Below are positions 31,493 to 39,926 of a stretch of DNA of 48,035 nucleotides, piece after piece. The notes under the pieces were generated by a model. That model was given only the letters and a program-made list of their open reading frames with translations. It was not told the DNA's origin and did not search any database. Origin of the DNA: Streptomyces fuscichromogenes (GTDB taxonomy: Bacteria; Actinomycetota; Actinomycetes; Streptomycetales; Streptomycetaceae); NCBI RefSeq assembly GCF_014645815.1, contig NZ_BMML01000045.1, forward strand, positions 1-48,035, read 5' to 3'. Made by a program: the position numbers and the translations under genes. Position 1 is the first letter of the stretch. Every line of letters starts with the position of its first letter.

Positions 31493-32106
31493 GCCAGCGC
31501 CCTCCGCATCTCGGTACGGGCCCGGCGGGCACGGGTCTTGACCGTGCCCTCGGGCAGCCCGAGCAGCACCGCGGTCTCACGGACGGACAGCCCGTCGAGC
31601 ACCATGGCCTGCAGTACCTGTCTCAACTCCGGTGCGAGGCACCTCAGTGCGTCCCCGACATCACCGTCGGCGGTTCTCGCGAGCGCCAACTCCTCGGCGG
31701 CGGGGACCGCTTCGGGCACGGCTGCGGCCGGCGGCGGCTCCGCGTGGTGCGCCCTGCGCCGGAACGCGTCGACGAGGCGGCGCGCCGCGATCGTCCACAG
31801 CCAGCCGGTGGCCGTCCCCCCGGCCGCGGTCCCGGCGAACGCACCCGCCGCGCGCCAGACCGCCAGGTAGGTCTCCTGCATGACCTCCGCGACGATCTGC
31901 TCGTCCGCACACCGGCGGCGCAGCCGCACCGCCATCCACGGCGACGTACGCCGGTACAACTCCTCGAACGCGGCACGGTCGCCCTTCGCCACCAGCCGGA
32001 CGAGACGTTCCTCGTCCACCTCGTGCAGCGCTGCTCTGGCTGATCTCACACCTGCTAGACGCCCGGCCCGGGCGACAGGTTTTCCCGATGCCGTGATCCA
32101 CGTCAC
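31489..32106 (-). CDS. ECF-type RNA polymerase sigma factor
   Basis: Up to 205 aa; the ATG at 32106 is the longest start and a GTG at 32049 (VRSARAALHEVDEERLV) is a plausible alternative. Region 2: DRAAFEELYRRTSPWMAVRL, then VAEVMQETYLAVWRAAG and WLWTIAARRLVDAFRR. Region 4: LRQVLQAMVLDGLSVRETAV, then LLGLPEGTVKTRARRARTEM. Translationally coupled to a membrane anti-sigma factor and an ABC transporter, so it most likely controls the response to a membrane or antibiotic signal and its own operon. Confidence 0.9.
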   Translation of the reverse strand: MTWITASGKPVARAGRLAGVRSARAALHEVDEERLVRLVAKGDRAAFEELYRRTSPWMAVRLRRRCADEQIVAEVMQETYLAVWRAAGAFAGTAAGGTATGWLWTIAARRLVDAFRRRAHHAEPPPAAAVPEAVPAAEELALARTADGDVGDALRCLAPELRQVLQAMVLDGLSVRETAVLLGLPEGTVKTRARRARTEMRRALA

Positions 32107-32301
32107 ACAGGGTTCGGCCGCTCGCCGGCCGCCCTGGCCCGCACCGGCCCGCCGCCCTCCCGCACGACCGCCGGGATCCCGCGGCAGCCGCCGGGCAGCG
32201 CGCCCTCACCGGCCGCGTCGCTGCGGTGCGGGACGAGCGGCACCGCCCGCCCCGCCGCGGTGCACGCGCCGGCCGGCGCGGAGGGGTGCTGCCGCTCGCC
32301 G

Positions 32302-33108
32302 TCATCCCTCCTCGGTGAGGAACCTCCGCACCAGCGTGCCCGCCTCGTCCCGGCACTCCTCGAAGTAGGCGTGCCGGGCGCCCGGGAAGAGGTGGGCGCG
32401 GGAACCGGGGATCCGGGAGGCCAGCAGCGGGAGGTTGTCCGGCGGGGTCAGCCGGTCATCGCCGCCGTGGAGGACCAGGGTGGGTGCCGTGACGCGCGGC
32501 AGTTCGCTCCAGGCGTCGTGCCCGTTGCTGGCGAGAAGATGGCCGCGGCGCGCGTGGGCGGGCATCCGCGGGTCGCCGAGCGTGCGGTAGGGGCCGGGGT
32601 GCGCGGCCCGCCAGGCGGGTGAGTACATCAGGTCGGCCAGCACCCGGCGCACGGCCTCCGGGTCCGGCTGCGCGAGGGACCGCCGTACCGACGCGTCGCG
32701 TTCCACGGCGTGCGGACCGCCCGGGGAGGTGCAGCCCATGACCAGCCGGCGGACCCGCTGCGGGTAGCGGATCGCGAGCGACTGCGCGACCCGGCCGCCC
32801 ATCGAGGTCCCGTACACGTCGGCGCGCTCGATGGCGAGCGCGTCCAGGACCGCGACGACGTCGTCCGCGAACTGCCCGATGGAGTAAGGCCCTTCGGGCT
32901 TGTCGCTGTCGCCCGTGCCGCGCATGTCCAGGGTGACGGTGGAGCGCACGGTGTGGAAGTCCTCGCGCACGCCGTCCCACCAGTGGTGACTGTTCGCCTG
33001 CCCGGCGAGCAGCACCAGCGGCGGCCCCTGTCCGCGGTGCTGGTAGGCCAGGGCGGTGCCGTCCTTGGCGCGGGCGAAGGCCCGGGCCGGCCGGTCGTGT
33101 TCGGTCAT
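32302..33108 (-). CDS. Alpha/beta hydrolase
   Basis: 268 aa. Nucleophile elbow GTSMGGRVA (Ser about 104), oxyanion-side segment PPLVLLAGQANSHHWWDG, acid-containing PTLVLHGGDDRLTPPDN and the final histidine in FPGARHAYFEE. Soluble, no signal peptide. It resembles the many cytosolic ester, lactone or epoxide hydrolases of actinomycetes; the substrate cannot be told. Single gene, 195 bases upstream of the sigma operon. Confidence 0.85.
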   Translation of the reverse strand: MTEHDRPARAFARAKDGTALAYQHRGQGPPLVLLAGQANSHHWWDGVREDFHTVRSTVTLDMRGTGDSDKPEGPYSIGQFADDVVAVLDALAIERADVYGTSMGGRVAQSLAIRYPQRVRRLVMGCTSPGGPHAVERDASVRRSLAQPDPEAVRRVLADLMYSPAWRAAHPGPYRTLGDPRMPAHARRGHLLASNGHDAWSELPRVTAPTLVLHGGDDRLTPPDNLPLLASRIPGSRAHLFPGARHAYFEECRDEAGTLVRRFLTEEG

Positions 33109-33248
33109 CTACGTCCTTCGAACGGGCACCCGGGGCGCGGGGCGGCGCGTGGTGCCATGAGTCCTCTGACGGTAGCCCCGAGACAGGGAAACCTGTGAAG
33201 ACAGGAGGCCTGGTGCCCTGATGGGGTACGGCCGGACGAGGGGAACAG

Positions 33249-33470
33249 ATGGAGTGGGCGACGCTCGCAGGCACAGTGCCGGGTGCTCTTACGACGTTGG
33301 CCGGCACATCATGGCCGGAGTATCTGCGTATCTGCGTCCCCGACGCGACCGGCAGGCACGCGACGTGTCCCAGAGACAGGAAGCGCATGCTGCGTTCGCG
33401 CTCGCATGCAACGCGTCTCATGAGGAACTTCGGCGCATCGCGCGGCGAGAACGTCTGCTGGTGACGGCTT
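33249..33470 (+). pseudogene. Frameshifted small membrane-type protein
   Basis: One frame starts MEWATLAGTVPGALTTLAGT, like the N-terminal helix of common Streptomyces proteins (MGWATLAGTVLGALI-type). The matching coiled-coil continuation (RDRQARDVSQRQEAHAAFAL, then SHEELRRIARRERLL) is found in another plus frame. One or more indels around 33310-33340 would join them. Probably a decayed relative of one-helix hypothetical proteins such as the gene at 1208-1657. Confidence 0.45.
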
Positions 33471-33572
33471 CGCGTCATGGCCCGCAACCGCAATCGTCCC
33501 AGCCCGCCTGGACGGCTGGACCGCCAACAGGCCACGAGTCCGCACCCGCACCTCTCCCGTCCGGCAGCACTC

Positions 33573-33602
33573 CGCCCCGCCGGGCACGAACCCGGCGGGG
33601 CG
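33573..33602. terminator. Terminator hairpin after crystallin-like gene
   Basis: 12-bp perfect stem (CGCCCCGCCGGG with its complement) and loop CACGAA, 44 bases beyond the stop of the gene ending at 33646. Confidence 0.7.
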
Positions 33603-33645
33603 AACCGGCCGACGGCATCACCGGTGTCCTGGGGCAGCGGGCCGG

Positions 33646-34086
33646 TCAGACACAGCCGGTGACCCAGTAGTGGGAGGTGATGGAGTCGTTCATGCCGGTG
33701 CCGTTGCTCCAGTAGTAGTTCGCCAGGTTGTTGAGGTACTGGCCGTTGTCGAGGCAGGAGTAGCCCGCGCTGGCGTCGTAGCCGATGTTCTTGAAGAGCT
33801 TGACGTCGCCGTAGGCCCCGGCGTAGCCGCGGTTCTCCACCGAGGAGGCCTGGTCCTGCATGTAGCCGCCGGGGCTGCAGGTGCTCCAGTCGTCGTCATC
33901 GCCGTACCAGCGGCAGTAGGAGCCGCCCCGGTTGAGGTTCGTCCAGGCGTAGAGGTAGCCGTCCGCGGCGGCAGAGGTGCGCGGGGCGGCCGTGGACGCG
34001 TGGGCGGTGGACGGGACCGCGACGGCGGTCAGGGCCGTGGCCACCGCGGCGGCGGCCAGGCTCGCGCGGATCTTCCTCTTGGTCAT
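33646..34086 (-). CDS. Secreted beta/gamma-crystallin-like (inhibitor I36-type) protein
   Basis: 146 aa. Signal peptide of about 31 residues (RASLAAAAVATALTAVAVPS ending AHA). The mature part has the aromatic, Gly- and Cys-rich pattern of the peptidase inhibitor I36 / SMI family: YLYAWTNLNRGGSYCRWYGD, ASSVENRGYAGAYGDVKLFK and AGYSCLDNGQYLNNL, with four cysteines for two disulfides. Such proteins inhibit extracellular metalloproteases or are structural. It follows a lipoprotein gene by 10 bases and is probably co-transcribed with it. Confidence 0.8.
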   Translation of the reverse strand: MTKRKIRASLAAAAVATALTAVAVPSTAHASTAAPRTSAAADGYLYAWTNLNRGGSYCRWYGDDDDWSTCSPGGYMQDQASSVENRGYAGAYGDVKLFKNIGYDASAGYSCLDNGQYLNNLANYYWSNGTGMNDSITSHYWVTGCV

Positions 34087-34096
34087 GCGTTTCTCC

Positions 34097-34990
34097 TCAC
34101 TCGGTGGGTGACGGGGTGGTGCGGAGCAGGGACCGGGCGCGGGGCAGTGCCTCGTGCTCCATGCGCAGCCGGTCCTCGAACACGGCGTGGTACTGCCTGC
34201 GCAGAACGGCGCCGTAGTGCCCGTCGAGGCGGTGGGCGGTGGCCGACAGGCCGGTGGCGGTGGCGCAGCGGGCCTCGGCGACCGCGGTGGCCTTCTCTTC
34301 CTCGCGGGTCCCCGCAGCGGCCGCTTCGGTGAAGGCGGCACGGCCGGCGGCCGGGGTGGCGTAGGGGTGGCCGCGGCGGTGCATGCAGGCCGCCCAACGG
34401 GGCACCGCCGTGCGGTACGCGGGGTCGGACAGGACCCGTTGAACGCGTACCGCGGTGAGGTCGTCGGTGACGTTCTCGGCGCGGAACCAGTCGTCCAGGT
34501 CGCCGTACAGCCGGTTTTCCGCGGCCGAGGTGCAGCCCCGGCTGCTGCGGCCGGTCACCGCCCCGCTGGGCAGGGTGACCTTGGGGCCCTCGCGGTCGGG
34601 CCCGTCCAGCGCGGTCAGCGCGGCGGCCCTGCGCCGGGCACTGAGGCCGGCGAGGTAGCGGCGGTTGGGATCGGTCGTACGCACACGTTCGACGGCCTCG
34701 CGGATGTCGCTGCCGTACCCGTGCCGCCGGGCCCAGGCCACGTCGTCCACCGCGTACGGGAAGCTGCGGTCGTCGGGTACCGGGTGCCGGGCCACCGGCC
34801 AGACGCGGAAGCCCTGGGCGGCCATGCACCGCTGCACGAGCCGCTGTTCGGCGTCGTACAGCAGGGTCGTCTCGACGGCGGTCAGCGCGCGCGGCGCGGG
34901 TCCGGCGGAGGACGGCGCCGCGGAATGGGAGCAGGCCGCGGACGCCAGGCACAACGCGACCACGGCCGGCACCGTCCGAAGCCTCAGCAT
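34097..34990 (-). CDS. Predicted lipoprotein
   Basis: 297 aa from the ATG at 34990. N-terminal lipoprotein signal with lipobox LASAAC (Cys about 20). The mature domain begins after an Ala/Ser/Pro linker: RALTAVETTLLYDAEQRLVQ, RCMAAQGFRVWPV, WARRHGYGSDIREAV, and CMHRRGHPYATPAAG near the C-terminus. This pattern occurs in Streptomyces cell-surface proteins of unknown function, often paired with small secreted proteins, as here. Three 17-base repeats lie 119-175 bases upstream. Confidence 0.75.
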   Translation of the reverse strand: MLRLRTVPAVVALCLASAACSHSAAPSSAGPAPRALTAVETTLLYDAEQRLVQRCMAAQGFRVWPVARHPVPDDRSFPYAVDDVAWARRHGYGSDIREAVERVRTTDPNRRYLAGLSARRRAAALTALDGPDREGPKVTLPSGAVTGRSSRGCTSAAENRLYGDLDDWFRAENVTDDLTAVRVQRVLSDPAYRTAVPRWAACMHRRGHPYATPAAGRAAFTEAAAAGTREEEKATAVAEARCATATGLSATAHRLDGHYGAVLRRQYHAVFEDRLRMEHEALPRARSLLRTTPSPTE

Positions 34991-35337
34991 GGGCGGGCGG
35001 ACAGGAACAGGACCGGGGTGCCGGGCATCGGGGAGCCTCCTCAAAGACGTTGCAGACGTTCGAGCAGCAGCAGCGACGGCGGCGGCGGCGGCGGCGGCGC
35101 GACGAAAACGTGTGACGAGCACGTGCGGCAAGCGCGTGTGACGAGTACGTGTGACGAGTACGTGGCGTGGGTGCCCGGTGCCGGTGGCCGTGGCAACGGC
35201 GGTGGCGGTGGCGGTGGCGGGGATCGGTGCCGCGTCGGTCCCTCGCGGGGACGCACCCCAGCGTCGTGGCAACGCCGTGTTGCCGTCGACGGCTTTCACC
35301 GTGGCCTGAAATCCGCCGGTCAGCGGCGTACACCGGC
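34991..35337. other. Repeat-rich intergenic region
   Basis: No gene seen. It contains a GGC triplet run (about 35079-35100), three copies of the 17-mer CGTGTGACGAGYACGTG at 35109-35125, 35135-35151 and 35148-35164, and a GGTGGC run (about 35195-35221). It lies upstream of the lipoprotein gene and downstream of the ArsR-like gene. Confidence 0.6.
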
Positions 35338-36345
35338 TCAGTCGACGGGCAGTTCGCCATGCAGCAGGGCCCGGCCCAGAGGGGTCAGGGTGTGCAGGAC
35401 GTGGCTGCCCGTCCGGCGGCTGCGGACGAGGCCGGCGCCGGCCAGGGCGTGGGCGTGCTGGCTGGCACCGGCGGCGGAGACGCCCAGCCGGCGCGCGAGT
35501 TCGCCCGTGGTGGCGGCCTCGTCGAGCGCCTCCAGGATGCGGGCGCGGGTACGGCCGAGAACGGCGGCGAGGGCGTCCGGGCGGCGCTCGTGCCGCAGCG
35601 CGGCGGCCCAGGCGGCCTCCTGTTCCGCGGGGCAGACCAGCACCGGCCGCAGACTCGCGTCGGCCAGGGTCACGGGGGTGCGCCGGCAGAAGTACGAGGG
35701 GATCAGGCGCAGGCCGCGGCCGTCCAGGTGCAGATCGCGGTCGACGGGATAGTCGGTGTACAGCACGGGAGGCCGCCAGCGCATCCGCGGCCCCAGGGTG
35801 CTCAGCAGCCGGTGTCCGCCGCCGTCCCGCACGGCTCGCACCCGTACGGCCCGGTCGGCCGCCACGGTCGCGGCCACGTCGGTCCACTCGGGGGCGATCA
35901 CGGCATGGTGCAGGGTACGGAGGGCCTCGACGACCTCCGCCAGCCGGTCGCGGTCGCCCGAGGCCAGGTCGCGGAGCCAGGAGGGCGCCCCGTGGGGGTA
36001 GCGCAGCCGGGCCAGCAGCCGCAGTTCCTGCCCGAGCCGGCCGGGCGGCGTCGCCCGCACGGCCTCCAGCGCGGACCGCAGTCCCTCGGCGCCCGCGGCG
36101 GGGGTGAGGAAGTCGGGGAAGTAGCTGGCGGCCGGCGCCAGCGCCCGTAACAGGCCCAGTGTTCCGGACAACTGCCGGTCCGCCAGGACCGCGCCCGTCC
36201 GCCGCCGCCAGGCGCGGAAGACGGGCGGGACGCGCCCGGCCGCCGTCAGCTGCTGGCTGGCGAGAACGGTCTCCCACAACGGATCCGGGGCGGTGGCGAC
36301 CTCGACGCGCGCGAGGTCCGCGTCGGTGAAGTGAACGCGTAGCAT
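35338..36345 (-). CDS. ArsR-like winged-helix regulator with N-terminal DUF5937-type domain
   Basis: 335 aa from the ATG at 36345 (MLRVHFTDADLARVEVATAP; an ATG 15 bases earlier is also possible). Residues 1-230 match the helical domain usual in actinomycete proteins of this type. The C-terminus has the HTH AVLGRTRARILEALDEAATT, then ELARRLGVSAAGASQHAHAL and GAGLVRSRRTGSHVLHTLTP. A DNA-binding repressor whose large N-terminal domain presumably senses a ligand. Target unknown; the lipoprotein and inhibitor genes follow on the same strand 350 bases away. Confidence 0.8.
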   Translation of the reverse strand: MLRVHFTDADLARVEVATAPDPLWETVLASQQLTAAGRVPPVFRAWRRRTGAVLADRQLSGTLGLLRALAPAASYFPDFLTPAAGAEGLRSALEAVRATPPGRLGQELRLLARLRYPHGAPSWLRDLASGDRDRLAEVVEALRTLHHAVIAPEWTDVAATVAADRAVRVRAVRDGGGHRLLSTLGPRMRWRPPVLYTDYPVDRDLHLDGRGLRLIPSYFCRRTPVTLADASLRPVLVCPAEQEAAWAAALRHERRPDALAAVLGRTRARILEALDEAATTGELARRLGVSAAGASQHAHALAGAGLVRSRRTGSHVLHTLTPLGRALLHGELPVD

Positions 36346-36500
36346 CCGTCCCCCGTCCATGCGTGCGGTCTGCCGGCAGGGCAACTATCGCGATGCCGGA
36401 TGGCCTGCACTGTCCGGTGGGACGAGTCCGGGACCTGTCCGCCCCTGCGCCCGGCGTCGAGCTGGGCCTACGCTGAGCGCCCGGGACGGGTGCAAGCGGG

Positions 36501-37415
36501 ATGGGACGCATGGGACGGGACGGCACCACGGGCGCGGAGCCGCGTTGCGCAGCCGGTGATCTCCTGGCGGAGCGATTACGGGGGATGCGGGAGCGGACCG
36601 GAAGAAGTCTCAGGGAGCTGCAGGGCTCGGTACATGCCAGCGACTCGTCGCTGTCCCGCTATCTGTCCGGCCGCACGGTGCCGCCGTGGAGCGTGGTGCA
36701 GCGGCTCGGCGAGGCGGCGCGCGAGGACCCGGCGGCGCTGCGGCCCCTGTGGGCTCACCTGCAGCGGGACGACCATCGCAACGGCCGGTGCACGCCCGTC
36801 CTGGAGTACCCGCCGCCCGCCGCGGGCACCCCGGCCGCGGCGGCGGCCTCAGAAGTGCCTCCGGTCCCCGGCGCACACCCTGGGCACCAGGGGTCGCGGG
36901 CCGGCCTGCCCGCACGGATCCGGCGTCACCCCGCGGTGTTCGTCGGCATGCTGGTGCTGGTCACCGCCCTGGTGTCCGGGGGGCTCGGGGTGTGGCTGGG
37001 CCTCGAACTCGCCCCCGGCCGGCCGGCGCGCGCAGGCCTGGCCGCATCGCAGGACGCCACCTGCAACAGCTGGGCATGGCCGCCGTCCGGCGTCGAGGGA
37101 CAGGTCGAGGTCGCGCCGGCCGAGGTCCACGGCGCCGACCACAGGCCCACGGTCCGTCTGGAGGTCGGCACCGTGAACGGCCGCCGGATGGCATGGGCCG
37201 AGATCGCGGGGGCCCGCTTCGGGGACCGCGTCTGGATGGACTGGACCGACGACGACGGCGAGACCTGGACGCAGTGCGGTCCGTTCACCGCCACCACGCC
37301 CTCCCGCACCACCCCCGCCCATCCGCTCCGCCGGGGCTGGCACTTCCGGGCCTGCGGCGACACCCCCCGACCGGCGGCCAGGTACGCGCGCGACCAGTGC
37401 ACCACCTACGGCTGA
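36501..37415 (+). CDS. Membrane-anchored XRE-domain protein
   Basis: 304 aa. Cytoplasmic XRE-type HTH (about 25-70: LRGMRERTGRSLRELQGSVH, SSLSRYLSGRTVPPW), a Pro/Ala linker, one transmembrane helix (about 147-168, VFVGMLVLVTALVSGGLGVW) and an outer domain of 130 residues with cysteines (TCNSWAW, TQCGPF, FRACGDT, DQCTTYG). This HTH-TM-sensor layout suggests direct transmembrane regulation, but the Streptomyces family is uncharacterised. Leu26 is encoded by TTA (36576-36578), so translation may depend on bldA tRNA. Confidence 0.8.
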   Translation: MGRMGRDGTTGAEPRCAAGDLLAERLRGMRERTGRSLRELQGSVHASDSSLSRYLSGRTVPPWSVVQRLGEAAREDPAALRPLWAHLQRDDHRNGRCTPVLEYPPPAAGTPAAAAASEVPPVPGAHPGHQGSRAGLPARIRRHPAVFVGMLVLVTALVSGGLGVWLGLELAPGRPARAGLAASQDATCNSWAWPPSGVEGQVEVAPAEVHGADHRPTVRLEVGTVNGRRMAWAEIAGARFGDRVWMDWTDDDGETWTQCGPFTATTPSRTTPAHPLRRGWHFRACGDTPRPAARYARDQCTTYG

Positions 37416-37672
37416 CCGGCTCCCGGCCCCGGCCCCGGCCCCGGCCCAGACCGTTATCGCCCATCGCCGGCTCAGCGTGTGCGGGCCGCCCCCGCGCAGA
37501 CGCCGCTGCCCTCCGGGGCCGGGGCGGCGGCAGCGCGGAGTGGGGCGCGGCGGGCGGGCGGGTGCGCCGGAGCGGGCCGGAGCGGTGTGGGAATCCCCTC
37601 CACCACGCGGTGGTGCTCCGGCTCCCCCGTGCGGGAGGAGGCCTTCGCGCGGGGGTCTCGTCCGCGGGCCGG
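37416..37672. other. Intergenic region with CCCCGG tandem repeats
   Basis: A short run of GGCCCC hexamers follows the XRE gene at about 37424-37446. The rest is GC-rich without a convincing gene. Confidence 0.4.
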
Positions 37673-38119
37673 TCAGGAGGCGAGGAGGCCGGCGTGCTGG
37701 GCGTAGAGGGCGGCCTGGGTGCGGTCGGCGGCGCCGGTCTTGAAGTAGATGCTGCTGAGATGGTTCTTCACGGTCTTCTCGGATATGTCGAGCCGCCGGG
37801 CGATGAGCCGGTTGCTCAGCCCCCAGGCCAGCAGGCGGAGCACGCCCCGCTCGCGTGCGGTGAGGGCGGGGCCGGCGGGCGCCGGAGCGGACGGAGCCGC
37901 CTGCCCGGGGCCGGTCAGGCCGGCGTGCCGGGCGTAGAGGGCGGCCTGGGTGCGGCCGGTGGCACCGGTCTTGAAGTAGATGCTGCTGAGATGGTTCTTC
38001 ACGGTCTTCTCGGATATGTCGAGCCGCCGGGCGATGAGCCGGTTGCTCAGCCCCCAGGCCAGCAGGCGGACCACGTCCGACTCCCGGCAGGTGAGTTTCG
38101 CGGCCGGTGCTTCCTCCAC
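37673..38119 (-). CDS. Tandem double LuxR-type DNA-binding protein
   Basis: 148 aa consisting of two LuxR/GerE helix-turn-helix domains (about 8-68 and 85-145) and nothing else. Both contain RLLAWGLSNRLIARRLDISE followed by KTVKNHLSSIYFKTGA, with only a handful of differences. A Pro/Ala linker joins them. At DNA level the repeats are 231 bp apart (77 codons) and differ at few positions, so the duplication is recent. There is no receiver or sensor domain. LuxR proteins normally dimerise to bind DNA; this one could bind as an intramolecular dimer. Confidence 0.85.
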   Translation of the reverse strand: MEEAPAAKLTCRESDVVRLLAWGLSNRLIARRLDISEKTVKNHLSSIYFKTGATGRTQAALYARHAGLTGPGQAAPSAPAPAGPALTARERGVLRLLAWGLSNRLIARRLDISEKTVKNHLSSIYFKTGAADRTQAALYAQHAGLLAS

Positions 38120-38415
38120 GTCGTGCCTCCTCCTCGCTTCCCGCCAAGGGCATGCGGAAAAACGTCCACGGACTTCACCGAGCTGTTTGTGGCAACGGGT
38201 GGTGACGCCGCGCCGTCAGGCCGCCGGGGCGGTGGCGGGCCGGTGCGGGGCCTCTGCGCCAGGAACCTAGGTCACAGAACCGCCCGGGCCGACGCTGCTA
38301 CGACTTCCGTCACACACCGCCGCACTGAAAGACACATCCGGCCCTGCACCGTCGTTGCGGTGACCTGCCTCCCCCGATATGATTCGTTCGCAAAGGTTTT
38401 TATTGAGGAGGCGGA
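38120..38415. other. Divergent intergenic region
   Basis: Separates the tandem LuxR gene (minus) from the TetR gene (plus). Contains GAACCTAGGTC at 38263-38273, similar to the GGACCTAGGTCC palindrome of the biosynthetic promoter modules but not a full match. An AT-rich patch ATATGATTCGTTCGCAAAGG precedes the TetR gene and may hold its promoter. Confidence 0.4.
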
Positions 38416-38982
38416 ATGCAGGACAGAGCTCAGCGGACCCGCGAGCGCATCCTGGACGCCGCTGCCGAGGAGTTCGCGACGCACGGCCACGAAGGCGCGA
38501 CGCTGCAGGCGGTGGCCGACCGGGTCGGCATGACCAAAGGCGCGGTGTACGGGCACTTCACGTCCAAGCAGGCGGTGGCGGCCACGCTCGAGGCGTACGG
38601 CGCCCTGGCGCTGTCCGCGCTGCGCCCCGACAGCGGGGCGCCCGACCCGGTGGACACGCTGCGCCGGCTCGTCGGTGAGCTCGGCACGCGGCTGCGGTCG
38701 GACATCCGGCTGCGCGCGGCGCTGCGGCTGCGGGCGTCGCACCCCGCCCTGCACCCGCCCACGGTCCTGTCCGACCTGCTCCAGCGCACCACCGAGACCG
38801 TGCGGGCCGCCCAGCAGGAAGGAGCGGTGGCCGCGGACCACCCACCGCATCTCATCGCCGGGTGTCTGCTGACGCTCGCCTGCGCCGGCGCCGGCGCGGT
38901 CGCTCCCGAGGAACTGCGCCCCCACCCCTGTGACGTACAGGAAGTCACGGACATCGCCCTCAAGCTGCTCAACGCCGGATGA
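38416..38982 (+). CDS. TetR-family regulator
   Basis: 188 aa, ribosome site GAGGAGG. N-terminal HTH: RTRERILDAAAEEFATHGHE, GATLQAVADRVGMTKGAVYG and HFTSKQAVAATLE. The MTKGAVYxHFxSK signature is shared with butyrolactone-type receptors, although the C-terminal domain is shorter and not diagnostic. Located between the tandem LuxR gene and a response regulator in a regulator-rich stretch. Confidence 0.8.
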   Translation: MQDRAQRTRERILDAAAEEFATHGHEGATLQAVADRVGMTKGAVYGHFTSKQAVAATLEAYGALALSALRPDSGAPDPVDTLRRLVGELGTRLRSDIRLRAALRLRASHPALHPPTVLSDLLQRTTETVRAAQQEGAVAADHPPHLIAGCLLTLACAGAGAVAPEELRPHPCDVQEVTDIALKLLNAG

Positions 38983-39064
38983 CGGACCGTCACCTCGGTT
39001 CCGACTGTGTCCACCCAGGCGCGCCGACCCCTCACTCGGCCCGGAAACAGGAGTACCGCCTGCC

Positions 39065-39754
39065 ATGCCCCCTACACCCATACGTGTTGTGATCGCGGAC
39101 GAGCAGAGCCTGCTGCGCGAGTCCCTGTGCGCGCTGCTGGACACAGAGCCCGGCGTCGAGATCGTGGGCCAGACGGGCCATGCGGACGAACTGCTCCCCC
39201 TGGTCGCCCGGACCCGTCCCGACCTCGTGGTCCTCGACGTCCGCATGGCCCCCGCCGGCAGCCGGGAGTCCCTCGTCAGCCGCCTCCTGCACGGCGTGCC
39301 GGCCTGCCATGTGCTCGTGCTGTCCATGCTGGACCAACCGCGCCTGGTGCAGTCCCTGCTGGACCTGGGCATCCACGGCTATCTGCACAAGAGCATCGGC
39401 TACGGCGCCCTCATCGACGCCGTGCGCGCGCAGCGGGAGACCCGCTCGCACCAGACGGTGACGCTGCCGCTGCACCGGGGCGCCCTGCACGCGGTCGGCA
39501 CCGGTGCGTCCTGCGCATCGGAGCTGTCGGCACGCGAGGTGGAGATCCTCACCCACGCGGCGGCGGCCCTGAGCAACCGTCAGATCGCCGTCCGGCTCGG
39601 TATCGCGGAGGGCACCGTCAAACGGCATCTCAGCAACATCTTCGCCAAGCTCGACGCGGTCAGCCGCCTGGACGCCGTCAACAAGGCCGCCTCCATGCGG
39701 TTCATCCACCCCGCCGACACCCGCGGCGCGCACCGGCTGCGCGTGGCGAACTGA
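39065..39754 (+). CDS. NarL/LuxR-family response regulator
   Basis: 229 aa from the ATG at 39065. Receiver domain: IRVVIADEQSLLRESLCALL with the phosphoacceptor Asp in DLVVLDVRM (about 58), and the conserved lysine in YLHKSIGYG. The C-terminal LuxR HTH is LSAREVEILTHAAAALSNRQ, then IAVRLGIAEGTVKRHLSNIF. No cognate histidine kinase is adjacent, so it is an orphan within the window. A GC hairpin terminator follows at 39761. Confidence 0.85.
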   Translation: MPPTPIRVVIADEQSLLRESLCALLDTEPGVEIVGQTGHADELLPLVARTRPDLVVLDVRMAPAGSRESLVSRLLHGVPACHVLVLSMLDQPRLVQSLLDLGIHGYLHKSIGYGALIDAVRAQRETRSHQTVTLPLHRGALHAVGTGASCASELSAREVEILTHAAAALSNRQIAVRLGIAEGTVKRHLSNIFAKLDAVSRLDAVNKAASMRFIHPADTRGAHRLRVAN

Positions 39755-39760
39755 ACACAG

Positions 39761-39797
39761 CCGGGCCGGCCGGGGTCCCGGACGCCGGCCGGCCCGG
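39761..39797. terminator. Terminator hairpin after response regulator
   Basis: 13-bp perfect stem (CCGGGCCGGCCGG with its complement) with an 11-base loop, 7 bases after the stop codon. Confidence 0.65.
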
Positions 39798-39926
39798 CAC
39801 CACGAAGACGAGGCACAGCGCCCTCACGGGGCCGGCCGGGCCGTGCAAAACGGCCCGGCGCCAGCCGCTTTCCCGGCCCCAAGTCCCTTGTGCGGTCCTG
39901 TCGTCGGCTGATGCGCGCCCACCTCA

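Noticed and set aside
34097..36529. 810-aa minus-strand open frame upstream of the lipoprotein
   Set aside because: Only the part from the ATG at 34990 has a signal sequence and protein-like composition; the rest is antiphase to the ArsR-like gene.
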